Below are positions 1 through 13,034 of a DNA stretch of 64,000 bases, piece after piece. A model generated the notes under the pieces. The model was not told the DNA's origin. It worked only from the letters and a program-made list of their open reading frames with translations, and ran no database searches. This DNA is from Rhodocyclaceae bacterium. GTDB taxonomy: Bacteria > Pseudomonadota > Gammaproteobacteria > Burkholderiales > Rhodocyclaceae. Position 1 is the stretch's first letter. Each line of letters starts with the position of its first letter. The stretch is from assembly GCA_004379165.1 (NCBI GenBank), contig NKXK01000023.1, forward strand, positions 62,001-126,000, given 5' to 3'. The position numbers were made by a program, and so were the translations under genes.

Positions 1-39
1 TCACCCCCACTTATCGTTTCAGTTTTTTGGAGAAAAGCC

Positions 40-597
40 ATGTCCAACCCGGAAATCCCTCAGGAAAACCTCGCTGAAGCAGTTCCCGTCACGCCAGAAC
101 CCGCGCCTGAGCCTGTTGAGGCGGCAAACGTCGACATCTTGCCCAGCATCGAAGACCAGTTCAAGGCGCTCGAACTGAAAGCCGCCGAGCATTACGACGC
201 CTGGCTGCGCGCCAAGGCTGAAGGCGAAAACATCCGCCGCCGCGCCCAGGAAGACATCAGCAAGGCACACAAATTTGCCGTCGAGAAGTTTGCCGGCGAA
301 TTGCTGGCGGTGAAGGACAGCCTGGAAGCCGCGCTGGCCGTTCAGGAACAGACCGTTGAAAGCTTCAAGTCCGGTGTCGAGCTGACACTCAAGCAACTGG
401 TCTCGGCCTTTGAAAAGAATGCACTTAACGAGGTCAATCCGGTGGGCGAAAAGTTTGACCCGCACAAGCATCAGGCCATCGGCATGGTCGACTCCGAACA
501 GGAAGCCAATACCGTCGTCACCGTGCTGCAAAAGGGCTACACCATTGCCGAACGTACGCTGCGCCCGGCACTGGTCATGGTTGCCAAGGGCAAGTAA
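40..597 (+). CDS. grpE: Nucleotide exchange factor GrpE
   Basis: GrpE releases ADP from DnaK and so resets the chaperone cycle in the cytoplasm. The 185-residue product has an acidic, Pro/Glu-rich N-terminus (1-35), a long charged helix that would form the GrpE dimer coiled coil (about 40-120), and the C-terminal beta domain beginning with the family signature [12 protein letters not shown] at 139-150. The start is supported by GGAGA at 29-33, six bases before the ATG. It opens a grpE-dnaK-dnaJ operon on the same strand. No heat-shock promoter or CIRCE element is visible in the 39 bases before it, so control must lie upstream of the window. Confidence 0.97.
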   Translation: MSNPEIPQENLAEAVPVTPEPAPEPVEAANVDILPSIEDQFKALELKAAEHYDAWLRAKAEGENIRRRAQEDISKAHKFAVEKFAGELLAVKDSLEAALAVQEQTVESFKSGVELTLKQLVSAFEKNALNEVNPVGEKFDPHKHQAIGMVDSEQEANTVVTVLQKGYTIAERTLRPALVMVAKGK

Positions 598-604
598 GCA
601 TCCC

Positions 605-640
605 TATTTTGGGCGTTTTTCCGGGTTGACCGCAGCAGTC
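605..640 (+). repeat. Dispersed repeat copy 1 (grpE-dnaK gap)
   Basis: TATTTTGGGC, a T run, then CCGGGTTGACCGCAGCAG. It lies eight bases after the grpE stop and is the cleanest copy of the family. Only the right-hand arm is present. Confidence 0.75.
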
Positions 641-704
641 ACTTGAAATCTTCCCGGACGCCCCCAGTTCACGAACATCAGCAATTCACTTTAGGAAAGA
701 CATC

Positions 705-2645
<1,941 letters not shown>

Positions 2646-2662
2646 TCCTGACGCAATAGCCC

Positions 2663-2702
2663 GGCGCCGAGCCTCCCGGAACCTCCGGCGGCGCTCGGCG
2701 CC
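2663..2702 (+). terminator. GC-rich hairpin between dnaK and dnaJ
   Basis: GGCGCCGAGC (2663-2672) pairs perfectly with GCTCGGCGCC (2693-2702), followed by only three T. With such a short T run it is more likely an attenuator or mRNA-stability hairpin that lowers dnaJ relative to dnaK than a full terminator. Confidence 0.55.
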
Positions 2703-2726
2703 TTTGTCACTTAGACGGGACTGAAC

Positions 2727-3854
<1,128 letters not shown>

Positions 3855-3875
3855 CCTCCAGGTGACTGCCACCGA

Positions 3876-3919
3876 CTGACGGCCCGCCAGCCCCGTGCTG
3901 CCGGGCCGTCAGCATTTTT
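3876..3919 (+). terminator. Rho-independent terminator of the dnaK operon
   Basis: An 11-bp perfect stem, CTGACGGCCCG (3876-3886) with CGGGCCGTCAG (3902-3912), is followed by CATTTTTGG. The T run belongs to dispersed repeat copy 2, so repeat and terminator are fused. Confidence 0.85.
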
Positions 3920-3946
3920 GGGCATTTTCTCAGGTTGACCGCAACC
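3914..3946 (+). repeat. Dispersed repeat copy 2 (after dnaJ)
   Basis: ATTTTTGGGCATTTTCTC followed by AGGTTGACCGCAACC. It abuts the dnaJ terminator stem and provides its T tract. Confidence 0.7.
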
Positions 3947-3961
3947 TGCTCGCGCTGCCCA

Positions 3962-3990
3962 TTCCCTGTATTGCCCAAGGTATGTAGAAT
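3962..3990 (+). promoter_or_regulatory. Candidate sigma-70 promoter for the binding-protein gene
   Basis: TTCCCT (3962-3967) and TAGAAT (3985-3990) are 17 bases apart and 28 bases before the ATG. The -35 is a weak match, so this is only a candidate. Confidence 0.35.
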
Positions 3991-4017
3991 CATCTGGTAA
4001 TCGACGGGAGGCAGAGA

Positions 4018-5163
4018 ATGCAAGGCATCAAGCGACTGATCACGATCACCGCCCTCGGCACGATGGCTATCAACTGCCACGCCGAGACCGGTGTCACCGA
4101 TACCGCCATCACCATCGGCATGTCCGCGCCTTTCTCCGGCCCCAACGGCGCCTATGGCATCGATATGCGCCAGACCATCCAGGCCTATTTCGACCAACTC
4201 AACAAGAGTGGCGGCATCAACGGCCGCAAGCTCGACCTGGTGGCGCTGGACGATGGCTACGAAACAGAGCGCACCGTTGCCAACACCAAGACGCTGCTCA
4301 AGGAAAAGAACGCCTTCGCCCTGCTCGCCTACTATGGCTCCAGCCCGACAACGGAGGCCATGAACACGGTCTTCGGCCCGGCCAGGGTGCCGCTGATTGG
4401 GACCATCTCCGGTGCCAATACACTGCGCGAACCGCTCAACAGCAATGCCAACGGCCGCTACATGTTCAATGTCCGCGCCTCGTACGCTGACGAAACCGAG
4501 GCCATCGTCAATCAGTTGGTGTCCTTGGGCCTGAAGAGCATCGCGGTGTTTTACCAGAACGATGGCTTTGGCAAATCCGGCCTCGAAGGCGTCACGGCCG
4601 CACTCGCCAAGCACAAACTGGCACCATCGGCGACAGCGACAGTGGAACGCAATTCCATCGACGTGCAAAAAGCGGCGGAAGCTATCGGCAAGGCCAACCC
4701 GCAGGCGGTGGTGATGGTCACGCTTTACAAACCGACGGCGGCCTTCGTCAAGGAGATGAAGCGCAACAACCAGAACCCGATGTTCATGACCCTATCACCG
4801 GTTGGCACCGAGCAACTGGTCCAGGAACTCGGCGCATCCGCCCGCGGCATCGGCATTTCGCAGGTTGTACCCTACCCCTGGAACGATGTCACTCCGGTAG
4901 TTCGGGAGTACCAGAAGCTGGCCGGAAAGCCCGGCAGCTATTCCTACTACGGCCTCGAAGGCTACCTGATGGCGAAGACGCTGGTCGAAGGCCTCAAGCG
5001 GACAGGCAAGGATCTGACCCGCGACAAGCTCGTTTCATCCCTTGAGAGCATGAGCAACGTCGATTTCGGCGGCTATCGCGTCAATTATTCGCTGAACTCG
5101 CGACAGGGGTCGCGCTTCGTGGAACTGACTGTTGTCGGCCCTGGCGGCAAGGTACTCAAGTAG
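4018..5163 (+). CDS. ABC transporter periplasmic binding protein (Leu/Ile/Val-type)
   Basis: This is a secreted ligand-binding protein of the branched-chain amino acid family (type I periplasmic fold, 381 residues). A signal peptide covers residues 1-22, with a likely cut after CHA. The mature protein opens with the typical TAITIGMSAPFSGPNGAYG, followed by SGGINGRKLDLVALDDGY (cleft segments), and it ends without a membrane anchor. GGGAGG at 4006-4011 sets the start. No permease or ATPase genes are beside it, so it is an orphan receptor that either shares a transporter encoded elsewhere or acts as a sensor. The ligand cannot be told: members bind amino acids, amides, urea or aromatic acids. 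Confidence 0.85.
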   Translation: MQGIKRLITITALGTMAINCHAETGVTDTAITIGMSAPFSGPNGAYGIDMRQTIQAYFDQLNKSGGINGRKLDLVALDDGYETERTVANTKTLLKEKNAFALLAYYGSSPTTEAMNTVFGPARVPLIGTISGANTLREPLNSNANGRYMFNVRASYADETEAIVNQLVSLGLKSIAVFYQNDGFGKSGLEGVTAALAKHKLAPSATATVERNSIDVQKAAEAIGKANPQAVVMVTLYKPTAAFVKEMKRNNQNPMFMTLSPVGTEQLVQELGASARGIGISQVVPYPWNDVTPVVREYQKLAGKPGSYSYYGLEGYLMAKTLVEGLKRTGKDLTRDKLVSSLESMSNVDFGGYRVNYSLNSRQGSRFVELTVVGPGGKVLK

Positions 5164-5182
5164 GCCAGAGCCCCGCAAACTG

Positions 5183-5213
5183 AACGGCCCGCATGTGCGG
5201 GCCGTTTCCTTTT
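5183..5213. terminator. Bidirectional terminator between the binding-protein gene and cysS
   Basis: AACGGCCCGCA (5183-5193) pairs with TGCGGGCCGTT (5196-5206), with T/A-rich flanks. It lies between two convergent stop codons and can serve both strands. Confidence 0.85.
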
Positions 5214-5223
5214 CAGCGCAGGG

Positions 5224-6594
5224 TCAGGCGCGGCGCCAGGCCGTGCCGGCCGCACTGTCGTCGAGCACGATGCCGGCCGCTTTCAGCGCATCGCGGATGC
5301 GGTCGGCCTCGGCAAAGTTCTTCGCCTTCTTCGCCGCCGCACGATCGGCAATCATCTGCTCGATCGCCGCGGCATCGAGATCACCCGCCGACGCACCACC
5401 TTGCAGATAGACCTGCGGGTCGCGTTCGAGCAGCCCGATAACACCGGCCAGCGCCTTGAGCAGGCCGGACAGCCGAGCGCTTTTCTGGCGATTGGCTTCG
5501 GCGGCCAGCTCGAACAGCACGGCAACTGCCCCGGACGAATCGAAATCCTCGTTGAGCGCAGCAGCAAAACGGGCTGCGAACGGATCCTGCCAGTCGATCG
5601 CCACCTCAGCCGGCGCCACATCGCGCAGCGCGAAATACAAGCCGTCCAGGCTCCGCCGAGCATCGTCGAGATGCGCATCGGAGTAGTTCAACGGGCTGCG
5701 ATACTGGGCGCGCAGGATGAAGAAGCGCACGACCTCCGCGTCATAGCGCTCGAGCACCTCGCGGATGGTGAAGAAATTGCCCAGCGACTTCGACATCTTT
5801 TCGTTGTCGACGCGTACAAAGCCGTTGTGCATCCAGTAATTGACGTAACTGCAGCAATTGGCACCCTCGGATTGGGCGATTTCGTTCTCGTGGTGCGGAA
5901 ATTGCAAATCCTGACCACCGCCGTGAATATCGAAATGATTACCCAGCAAGGACGAACTCATCGCCGAGCATTCGATATGCCAGCCCGGGCGGCCGTCACC
6001 CCAACGGGACGGCCAAGCCGGCTCACCCGGCTTGGCGTATTTCCAGAGTACGAAATCGAGCGGATCCTGCTTGGCCGAATCGACCTCGACACGCTCACCG
6101 GCACGCAGATCGTCCAGCGACTTGCCGGACAACTTGCCGTAGCCATCGAATTTACGCACCGCGTAATTCACATCGCCGTCTGTGGCCTGATAGGCCAGGC
6201 CGTTGGCCTGCAATTTGTCGATCAAGGCCAGCATTTCCGGCACGAACTCGGTGGCGCGTGGCTCATGATCGGGACGCAGCACACCGAGCGCATCGGCATC
6301 CTGATGCATGAAATCGATGAAACGCTGCGTCAGTTGCTGGATGGTCTCGCCATTCTCGTTGGCGCGCTTGATGATCTTGTCGTCGATGTCTGTGATATTC
6401 CGGACATAGGTCACGTCGTAGCCCGAGGCCTTGAGCCAGCGATAAACCATGTCAAAAACCACCATGACGCGCGCATGGCCAAGGTGACAGTAGTCATAAA
6501 CCGTCATGCCGCACACGTACATACGGACCTTGTTGGCTTCAATGGGTGTGAATACCTGCTTTTCGCGCTTGAGAGAGTTGTAGATCTTGAGCAT
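5224..6594 (-). CDS. cysS: Cysteine--tRNA ligase
   Basis: CysS charges tRNA-Cys with cysteine in the cytoplasm. This is a class I synthetase of 456 residues when begun at the ATG at 6594 (MLKIYNSL); an upstream ATG at 6615 would add seven residues that lack family likeness. The product shows the zinc cysteine C28 in [10 protein letters not shown], the HIGH-type motif HLGH at 37-40, the zinc-site segment [20 protein letters not shown], and KMSKSLGNF near residue 265. The anticodon-binding helical domain fills the C-terminus. It is a single-gene unit converging on the binding-protein gene and divergent from the envelope cluster. Confidence 0.97.
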   Translation of the reverse strand: MLKIYNSLKREKQVFTPIEANKVRMYVCGMTVYDYCHLGHARVMVVFDMVYRWLKASGYDVTYVRNITDIDDKIIKRANENGETIQQLTQRFIDFMHQDADALGVLRPDHEPRATEFVPEMLALIDKLQANGLAYQATDGDVNYAVRKFDGYGKLSGKSLDDLRAGERVEVDSAKQDPLDFVLWKYAKPGEPAWPSRWGDGRPGWHIECSAMSSSLLGNHFDIHGGGQDLQFPHHENEIAQSEGANCCSYVNYWMHNGFVRVDNEKMSKSLGNFFTIREVLERYDAEVVRFFILRAQYRSPLNYSDAHLDDARRSLDGLYFALRDVAPAEVAIDWQDPFAARFAAALNEDFDSSGAVAVLFELAAEANRQKSARLSGLLKALAGVIGLLERDPQVYLQGGASAGDLDAAAIEQMIADRAAAKKAKNFAEADRIRDALKAAGIVLDDSAAGTAWRRA

Positions 6595-6700
6595 GCTGGG
6601 AAGGTGGGGCCGCACGATTCGGGCGAAGGCAAATCTATGGAAAGACCGGGGTTTTTGCTAGAATGAAAGGTCAGTTGAACCCGAAAAGTATAGCACAGCG

Positions 6701-7801
6701 ATGACCTCGACCCCCCTGCCCCGGCACCGTTCCAAGCAGTTCCCGACACTGCGCGCAATGGCGCTTGGCCTCGCCATCGGCTTCAGCGTTCCCTCCTTTG
6801 CCGACAACCTGCCGGAAGTGCAGCGTCTGATCAAGCAAGGCCAGTACCCGCAAGCGCTTGAGAAGGTCGATGCCTACCTGAGCCCCCGTCCGAAGGACGC
6901 GCAAGGGCGTTTCCTCAAAGGCCTGATCTTTACCGAAATGAACCGCCCGGCCGACGCCATCGGCGTGTTCACCAAGCTGACCGAAGACTATCCGGAACTG
7001 CCGGAACCCTACAACAACCTGGCCGTGCTTTACGCCCAGCAAAAGCAGTACGACAAGGCTCGCACCGCCCTAGAAATGGCCATAAGGACTCACCCCTCCT
7101 ATGCCATTGCTTACGAAAACCTTGGCGACATCTACGCCAAACTCGCCAGCCAGGCCTACGACAAGGCGCTGCAACTCGATGGCTCGAACGCTATCGCCCA
7201 AAATAAGCTGGCATTGATTCGCGACCTGATCACCACCGGCAAGGGCAACGTCAAGCCGGCGGCACCGGTGGCCGCTGCCCCCGCACCTGTCGTGGCAGCC
7301 CCCGCCAAGCCCGCGGTGACGCCGAAAACCGCTGGCGTCGCCGCAACACCAGGTACCTCCGCCGTGGCACCTACAAAACCGACTGAAACCAAACCAGCAG
7401 CGTCCGCCGCCGCGCCGGCAGCCCCAGTAACGTCGGCCCCGGCAGTCGCCAAGCCCGACAACGGCAGCGATGAAGTCGCCAAGGCTGTCGCCGCCTGGGC
7501 GAGCGCCTGGTCGCGCAAGGACATGAAAGCCTACCTCGGCGCCTACGCCAGCGATTTCGAAACACCCAAGGGCATGAGCCGCAAGGCCTGGGAAGACGAG
7601 CGCGAACTGCGCATCGCTGGCAAGGCTGGCAAGATCTCGGTCAACATCGATGAGCCGCAAGTCACGATTAAAGGTGATCGCGCCACGGCCAAGTTCCGTC
7701 AGCACTACAAGGCACCAGGGATCTCCAGCTCGACGACCAAGACGCTGATCTTCGTTCGCGCCGGCGGCAAGTGGCTGATCAAGGACGAAAACGCCCGCTG
7801 A
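6701..7801 (+). CDS. Secreted TPR protein with C-terminal NTF2-like domain
   Basis: This is a 366-residue envelope protein of unknown exact role. It has an N-terminal export signal (hydrophobic stretch 19-34 ending SFADN), three to four TPR-like repeats (about 36-165), an Ala/Pro/Thr-rich linker (about 180-250), and a C-terminal domain (about 260-366) with the pattern W-x3-W-x2-KD-x3-YL-x2-Y ending GGKWLIKDE. The same C-terminal domain closes the next gene product, so the two probably act together at the cell wall. Its TGA overlaps the next ATG (TGATG), which implies coupled translation. A protein-scaffold role for the transpeptidase is my inference. Confidence 0.75.
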   Translation: MTSTPLPRHRSKQFPTLRAMALGLAIGFSVPSFADNLPEVQRLIKQGQYPQALEKVDAYLSPRPKDAQGRFLKGLIFTEMNRPADAIGVFTKLTEDYPELPEPYNNLAVLYAQQKQYDKARTALEMAIRTHPSYAIAYENLGDIYAKLASQAYDKALQLDGSNAIAQNKLALIRDLITTGKGNVKPAAPVAAAPAPVVAAPAKPAVTPKTAGVAATPGTSAVAPTKPTETKPAASAAAPAAPVTSAPAVAKPDNGSDEVAKAVAAWASAWSRKDMKAYLGAYASDFETPKGMSRKAWEDERELRIAGKAGKISVNIDEPQVTIKGDRATAKFRQHYKAPGISSSTTKTLIFVRAGGKWLIKDENAR

Positions 7802-9123
7802 TGCCCGGTCGCAAGTTATTGTTGCTCGCCCTGCTTGGCAGTCTGGCCGGCGGGGCACTCGCCAAGCCCGCCGTTTCCGCAAAATCCGCCAAGAAGCCGG
7901 ATGCCGCCACGCCGCTACGCAAGGTCGCAGCCGTTGGCACGACCGCCGTTGCGGAGACTGCGCTCGCCCAGCCTTCAGCTACCGGACATGGACAGTTACC
8001 GCGCACGGTCTCCGATGCCGGCCCGGAAGCCCAACTAGCGAAGATTTTCAAGGAAATCGAAGCCAACCGACTCAATGACGCCTTGCAGCTCACCGAAGCC
8101 CTGCTGCGCCAGTACCCCAACTACCGGCTGGCCCACCTGATCCGCGGCGACTTGCTGCTGGCCCGCACCCAGCCGATTCAGGGCTTCGGCGCCCTGAACG
8201 GGGCCCCAGCCGACAAAGTCGCTGACTTGCGTGCCGAGGCAGTAGTCCGCCTCAAGGGCTATCGGGAGAAGCCGCAGGAGAATTTCATTCCCCGCTACCT
8301 GCTGCAGATGCAGCCGGACCAGCGCCATGCGATTGTCGTGGACACCAAACGCTCCCGCCTGTATGTCTATGAAAATGACGTGAAAAACGGTGGTCGCCCA
8401 CGCTTTGTCGCCGATTACTACATGACGCAAGGCAAGCTCGGTAGCGACAAATTGGTCGAAGGCGACAAGAAGACGCCCATCGGCGTCTATCACGTCACCG
8501 CCAACCTGCCGCGGCAACAGCTGACGGATCTTTATGGCAGTGGTGCCTTCCCCATCAACTATCCGAACGAGCTCGACCGTCAACAAGGTCGCGGTGGCAG
8601 TGGCATCTGGTTGCACGGCACGCCTTCAGACACTTTTGCCCGCCCGCCCAAGGCCTCGGACGGCTGTGTCGTGCTGACCAACCAGGATCTCGATGCCGTT
8701 GCCAAGAATCTGCAGGTCGGCCTGACGCCGGTGATCATCAGCAGCTCGGTCGAATGGCTTTCTCTCGATGACTGGAACAAGGAGCGCAACGAGCTCAACA
8801 AAACCATCGAGAACTGGCGCGCCGACTGGGAAAGCCGCGATACCGAACGTTACCTGAAGCATTACTCGAAACGCTTCAAGTCCGGCAGCCAGAGCTTTGA
8901 TCAGTTCGCTGCGCAGAAACGTCAGGTCAATGCCGGCAAGGAATGGATCAAGCTCAAGATCAACAACCTGTCCGTGTTCCGCAACCCGGGCAAGGAAGAC
9001 GTCGTCGTCGTCACCTTTTACCAGGACTACCGCAGTAACAATCTGGAAAACCAGATGAAGAAGCGTCAGTACTGGCAGCGTGAAGACGGCAAATGGAAAA
9101 TCATCTACGAAGGAAGTGCCTGA
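7801..9123 (+). CDS. L,D-transpeptidase (YkuD domain) with C-terminal NTF2-like domain
   Basis: This is a predicted periplasmic L,D-transpeptidase that would make or edit 3-3 peptidoglycan cross-links or attach proteins to the wall. It has a signal peptide at 1-19, a helical region (about 75-150), then the YkuD domain with catalytic His272 in LHGTPSD and Cys289 in SDGCVVL. The usual Arg after the Cys-Val pair is Leu here. The C-terminal domain (about 335-440) resembles that of the preceding TPR protein and of Cds6-type L,D-transpeptidases. The ATG at 7801 overlaps the previous stop, and its own TGA overlaps the next ATG at 9123. Confidence 0.88.
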   Translation: MPGRKLLLLALLGSLAGGALAKPAVSAKSAKKPDAATPLRKVAAVGTTAVAETALAQPSATGHGQLPRTVSDAGPEAQLAKIFKEIEANRLNDALQLTEALLRQYPNYRLAHLIRGDLLLARTQPIQGFGALNGAPADKVADLRAEAVVRLKGYREKPQENFIPRYLLQMQPDQRHAIVVDTKRSRLYVYENDVKNGGRPRFVADYYMTQGKLGSDKLVEGDKKTPIGVYHVTANLPRQQLTDLYGSGAFPINYPNELDRQQGRGGSGIWLHGTPSDTFARPPKASDGCVVLTNQDLDAVAKNLQVGLTPVIISSSVEWLSLDDWNKERNELNKTIENWRADWESRDTERYLKHYSKRFKSGSQSFDQFAAQKRQVNAGKEWIKLKINNLSVFRNPGKEDVVVVTFYQDYRSNNLENQMKKRQYWQREDGKWKIIYEGSA

Positions 9124-9695
9124 TGCTGAAGAAATCCTCTGTCCTGCTTGCCGGCCTGCTTGTCTCCCTCGCCAGCTGGGCTGCCCCGACGGTCGAAATG
9201 ACCACCAATCTCGGCAAGATGACCATCGAACTCAACCCGGAGAAGGCGCCGAAGACGGTCGAGATGTTCCTGTACAACGCCAAGCACGGCTTCTATGAGG
9301 GCACCATCTTCCACCGCGTCATCAACAACTTCATGATCCAGGGCGGCGGCTTCAATTCGTCGATGGAAGAGAAGAAGACGCGCACCCCGGCGCTGCAGAA
9401 CGAAGCGACCAACGGCCTGACCAACGACCGCGGCACCATTGCGATGGCGCGTACGCAGGATCCGCATTCCGCCCGCGTCCAGTTCTTCATCAACCTGAAG
9501 GACAATGATTTCCTCAACCACCGCACCAGCGCCGACCCGCGCGGCTGGGGCTACGCCGTCTTCGGCAAGGTGACACAGGGCATGGACGTCGTGGACAAGA
9601 TTGCCCGCGTCCAGACCGGCAACCAGGGTTATTACGAAAATGTGCCGGTTTCCCCGGTCACCATCCAGTCCGTCAAAATCATTTCCGAAAAATAA
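9123..9695 (+). CDS. ppiA: Periplasmic peptidyl-prolyl cis-trans isomerase (cyclophilin A type)
   Basis: This isomerase speeds proline isomerisation during folding of exported proteins. The 190-residue product has a clear signal peptide (1-21, hydrophobic core ending ASWA) and one complete cyclophilin domain with [15 protein letters not shown] (catalytic Arg in FHR) and [11 protein letters not shown]. The start ATG overlaps the stop of the L,D-transpeptidase gene (TGATG), so it is translated with that pair. It is followed after twelve bases by a cytoplasmic paralogue, a likely tandem duplication. Confidence 0.93.
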   Translation: MLKKSSVLLAGLLVSLASWAAPTVEMTTNLGKMTIELNPEKAPKTVEMFLYNAKHGFYEGTIFHRVINNFMIQGGGFNSSMEEKKTRTPALQNEATNGLTNDRGTIAMARTQDPHSARVQFFINLKDNDFLNHRTSADPRGWGYAVFGKVTQGMDVVDKIARVQTGNQGYYENVPVSPVTIQSVKIISEK

Positions 9696-9707
9696 GGAAT
9701 CCCCACC

Positions 9708-10205
9708 ATGACTCAAGTCCAACTCACCACCAATCACGGCATCATCACCCTCGCACTCAACGAGGAAAAGGCGCCGAAGACCGTCGCCAACTTCAAGTCC
9801 TATGTCGAAGCCGGCCATTACGACGGCACCATCTTCCATCGCGTCATCAAGAACTTCATGATTCAGGGCGGCGGCATGGAGCCGAGCATGAACCAGAAGG
9901 CTACGCAGGCACCGATCGAGAATGAAGCCGCCAACGGCCTGAAAAACAAGCGCGGCAGCATCGCCATGGCCCGCACCAGCGATCCGCACTCCGCTACCGC
10001 CCAGTTCTTCATCAACACCGTCGACAACGACTTCCTCGACTTCAAGGCACCGTCCGGCCAGGGCTGGGGCTACTGCGTGTTCGGTGAAGTCACCGAAGGC
10101 ATGGACGTCGTCGACAAGATCCGCGCCGTCGCCACCGGCAACAAGGGCTTCCATCAGGACGTGCCGAAGGAAGACGTGGTCATCGAGAAGGCCGCGATCC
10201 TGTAA
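9708..10205 (+). CDS. ppiB: Cytoplasmic peptidyl-prolyl cis-trans isomerase B
   Basis: A cyclophilin of 165 residues without a signal peptide, hence cytoplasmic. Family motifs are [35 protein letters not shown] and [10 protein letters not shown], with the catalytic Arg in FHR. AAGGAA precedes the ATG. It closely resembles the periplasmic cyclophilin encoded just before it, apart from the loop insertions. It ends the five-gene envelope/folding run, and lpxH follows after 88 bases. Confidence 0.95.
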   Translation: MTQVQLTTNHGIITLALNEEKAPKTVANFKSYVEAGHYDGTIFHRVIKNFMIQGGGMEPSMNQKATQAPIENEAANGLKNKRGSIAMARTSDPHSATAQFFINTVDNDFLDFKAPSGQGWGYCVFGEVTEGMDVVDKIRAVATGNKGFHQDVPKEDVVIEKAAIL

Positions 10206-10293
10206 AACGAACAATGAAAGGTGAAACCCCGCGGCGATTCTGCCGCATCGGGCATCGACATATCCTGCTTCACAGTTCACCTTCCATTCACCG

Positions 10294-11013
10294 ATGATCT
10301 GCTTCATCTCCGATCTGCATCTTTCGCCCCGGTCGCCCGGGGCGACTGCCTTGTTTTTGAACTTCCTGGCCGGTCGGGCACGGCAGACCGAGGCGCTGTA
10401 CATCCTCGGCGACCTTTTCGAGGTCTGGGTCGGTGACGACGTCAGCGACGCCTACCACAAGCAGATCATCGCTGCCTTGCACGCGACCGCCGCTGCCGGT
10501 GTCAAGATTTACCTGATGCACGGCAACCGGGATTTTGCGATTGGCGATGACTTCGCCCGTGCAGCCGGCGTGCAACTGCTGCCCGACCCTTACGAACTGA
10601 ATCTGCCGGAATGGTCATTCGTGCTTTCGCACGGCGATGCGCTCTGTCTCGACAACACTCGCTACCAGGCCTATCGCGCCAAGGTGCGCGATCCCGCATG
10701 GCTGGCCAAAATGCGGGCCACGCCACGCTGGCTGCGCGTCATGCTCGGACGCTACCTGCGTTGGCACAGCGCCCGCCGAAAACGCCTGAATCCGGTTTAT
10801 GAAGACCTGACGCCGGCCGCCACCGACGATTTCCTCCGTGACCACGCCTACGCCACCTTCATCCACGGCCACACCCACCAACCGGCGAAACACGACCACA
10901 TTGTCGATGGCATCCATATCGAGCGCTGGGTGCTCGCCGACTGGCATGAGGATCGCGCCGAGTGTCTGGTCTGGGATGGCGAAGCCCTGCGTCGCGAAAC
11001 CCTGACGGCCTGA
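10294..11013 (+). CDS. lpxH: UDP-2,3-diacylglucosamine diphosphatase LpxH
   Basis: LpxH is a membrane-peripheral enzyme of lipid A synthesis that cleaves UDP-2,3-diacylglucosamine to lipid X and UMP. The 239-residue product has the calcineurin-type metallo-phosphoesterase ligands D7 and H9 (ISDLHLS), D40 (LGDLFEVW), N78 (HGNRDF), SHGD, and HGHTH near the C-terminus. The length fits the family. Its stop lies inside dispersed repeat copy 3, and recQ begins 16 bases later. Confidence 0.95.
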   Translation: MICFISDLHLSPRSPGATALFLNFLAGRARQTEALYILGDLFEVWVGDDVSDAYHKQIIAALHATAAAGVKIYLMHGNRDFAIGDDFARAAGVQLLPDPYELNLPEWSFVLSHGDALCLDNTRYQAYRAKVRDPAWLAKMRATPRWLRVMLGRYLRWHSARRKRLNPVYEDLTPAATDDFLRDHAYATFIHGHTHQPAKHDHIVDGIHIERWVLADWHEDRAECLVWDGEALRRETLTA

Positions 11014-11048
11014 TTTTGGCCACTTTTTCATGTCCACCGTAGCAGCCG
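11012..11048 (+). repeat. Dispersed repeat copy 3 (lpxH stop / recQ start)
   Basis: GATTTTGGCCACTTTTTC then ATGTCCACCGTAGCAGCC. It is a diverged copy in which GGGTTGACC has become CATGTCCACC, so it now supplies the recQ start codon and the first residues (MSTVAAA). Confidence 0.55.
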
Positions 11049-12871
11049 CCGATACCGGCACCGACGCCGCCGCCCTCCGCATCCTGCGCGACGTGTTCGG
11101 CTATCCTGCCTTCCGTGGCGCCCAGGCCGAGATCATCGGCCACGTGGCCGGTGGTGGCGACGCACTCGTCCTGATGCCCACCGGCGGCGGCAAGAGCCTC
11201 TGCTACCAGATCCCCGCCCTGCTCCGGCCCGGCTGTACCGTCGTCGTCTCGCCGCTGATCGCATTGATGCAGGATCAGGTGGACGCGCTGACCCAACTGG
11301 GCGTCAAGGCCGCCTGCCTCAACTCGACACTGGACTGGCGCGAGGCTCAGGCCGTTGAGCAGGCAATTTTCAGCGGCCGCCTCGACCTCGTCTACATCGC
11401 CCCGGAACGCCTGCTGCTCGACCGCAAGCTGGCGATGCTCGACGCGCTCGACGAAGCCGGCAAACTGGCCCTGTTCGCGATTGATGAAGCCCACTGTGTT
11501 TCGCAATGGGGCCACGACTTCCGTCCCGAATACCTGCAGCTCTCGGCACTGCACCAGCGCTACCCGAACATTCCGCGCATCGCCCTCACCGCCACCGCCG
11601 ACCAGGCAACGCGCAACGAAATCCTGCAACGCCTCGGCCTCGGAGAAGCGCGCGTCTTCCTCTCCAGTTTCGACCGGCCGAACATCCGCTATACCGTCGT
11701 CGAGAAAGACAATGCGAAAAAGCAGCTTCTCGGCTTCCTCGCTGGGCGCAAGGGGCAGGCCGGCATCGTTTACTGCCTGTCTCGCAAGAAGGTCGAGGAA
11801 ACCGCAGCCTGGCTGTCAGAACAGGGCTATCCGGCGCTGCCCTACCACGCGGGCCTGCCGGCGCCGGAGCGGGCCGCCAACCAGCGGCGCTTCCTGCGCG
11901 AGGAAGGGTTGGTGATGTGCGCCACCATCGCCTTTGGCATGGGCATCGACAAGCCCGATGTCCGTTTCGTCGCCCATCTCGACCTGCCGAAGAGCATCGA
12001 AGCCTACTATCAGGAAACCGGCCGCGCCGGGCGTGATGGCGAGCCGTCAGAAGCATGGATGGCATACGGCATGCAGGACGTCGCATTGCAGCATGCCCGC
12101 ATCGCTGAATCTGGGGCTGCCGAAGGCCAGAAGATCCTCGAATCGCAGCGCCTGGCCGCGCTGCTCGCGTACTGCGAAGCACCGCGCTGCCGGCGGCAGG
12201 TATTGCTCAACTATTTTGGCGAGCAGCGCGAGGCCTGCGGCAACTGCGATGTCTGCGCCGAACCGCCGGAACTCTGGGATGGCACGCAGGCAGCGCAGAA
12301 AGCGCTGTCGGCGATCTTCCGTACTGGCATGCGTTTCGGTGTCAGCCACCTGACTGATGTGCTACGCGGCAAAGCCAGCGACAAGATCCGGCAGTATGGC
12401 CACGAACATTTGCCGACTTTTGGCGTCGGCAGCGACCTCGATGAACATGCCTGGAAGAGCATTTTCCGCCAGCTGGCCGCCGCCGGCCTGGTGCATGTCG
12501 ACATGGCAGAGCATGGCGCCCTGCAACTCACCGAAGCAGCGCGTGAGGTGCTCAAAGGCCAGCGGCAGGTACAGCTACGGCGACCGGTAAAGCGTAAATC
12601 CTCCCAACCATCCCGGTCGAGCACAGTTGCTGTGGACCTCTCTGCTGCCGACGCGGCCTTGTTTCAGATTCTGCGCCAGTGGCGTGCGGACACCGCCCGC
12701 GAACAAGGTGTACCGGCCTATGTCATCCTCCACGACAAAACCCTGCGCGAACTCGCCGAAACCCGTCCGGTCAGCCATGGCCTGCTGGCCGGCATTACCG
12801 GCATGGGCAGCGCCAAAATCGAACACTACGGACAGGAACTGCTGACGCTGATTCGCGAATACGCAGCCTGA
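11030..12871 (+). CDS. recQ: ATP-dependent DNA helicase RecQ
   Basis: RecQ is a 3'-5' helicase of recombination and fork repair. The 613-residue product has a complete architecture: Walker A ([10 protein letters not shown], near residue 50), the DEAH box with the RecQ loop ([17 protein letters not shown]), motif VI ([10 protein letters not shown]), the zinc-binding RQC cysteines (CEAPRCRRQ to CGNCDVC), the winged helix, and an HRDC domain (about 535-613). The ATG at 11030 sits inside a dispersed repeat, so the first seven residues look repeat-derived. No clear Shine-Dalgarno is visible, and coupling to lpxH is possible. Confidence 0.96.
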   Translation: MSTVAAADTGTDAAALRILRDVFGYPAFRGAQAEIIGHVAGGGDALVLMPTGGGKSLCYQIPALLRPGCTVVVSPLIALMQDQVDALTQLGVKAACLNSTLDWREAQAVEQAIFSGRLDLVYIAPERLLLDRKLAMLDALDEAGKLALFAIDEAHCVSQWGHDFRPEYLQLSALHQRYPNIPRIALTATADQATRNEILQRLGLGEARVFLSSFDRPNIRYTVVEKDNAKKQLLGFLAGRKGQAGIVYCLSRKKVEETAAWLSEQGYPALPYHAGLPAPERAANQRRFLREEGLVMCATIAFGMGIDKPDVRFVAHLDLPKSIEAYYQETGRAGRDGEPSEAWMAYGMQDVALQHARIAESGAAEGQKILESQRLAALLAYCEAPRCRRQVLLNYFGEQREACGNCDVCAEPPELWDGTQAAQKALSAIFRTGMRFGVSHLTDVLRGKASDKIRQYGHEHLPTFGVGSDLDEHAWKSIFRQLAAAGLVHVDMAEHGALQLTEAAREVLKGQRQVQLRRPVKRKSSQPSRSSTVAVDLSAADAALFQILRQWRADTAREQGVPAYVILHDKTLRELAETRPVSHGLLAGITGMGSAKIEHYGQELLTLIREYAA

Positions 12872-13034
12872 GTTATCTCGCGCTGCGTTGCCTCAACCGA
12901 CGCCGCGTTCGCTTTACTAGCGCAGATTGCGTTCTGCCAGCGCCAGCAATTCCGGATTCAGATCCCGAGGTGTCAATATATACCCCGAAAACCTCCCTAC
13001 TTGCTTCTTAAGTGGCAAGTATGGTCCGCTGTGG
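12872..13034. other. AT-richer gap after recQ with a possible C-terminal gene fragment
   Basis: There is no intact gene. On the minus strand about 20 codons ending at a TAG near 12919 read LTPRDLNPELLALAERNLR. This looks like the tail of a lost protein but is too short to identify. Base composition drops from here through about 14200. Confidence 0.3.
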
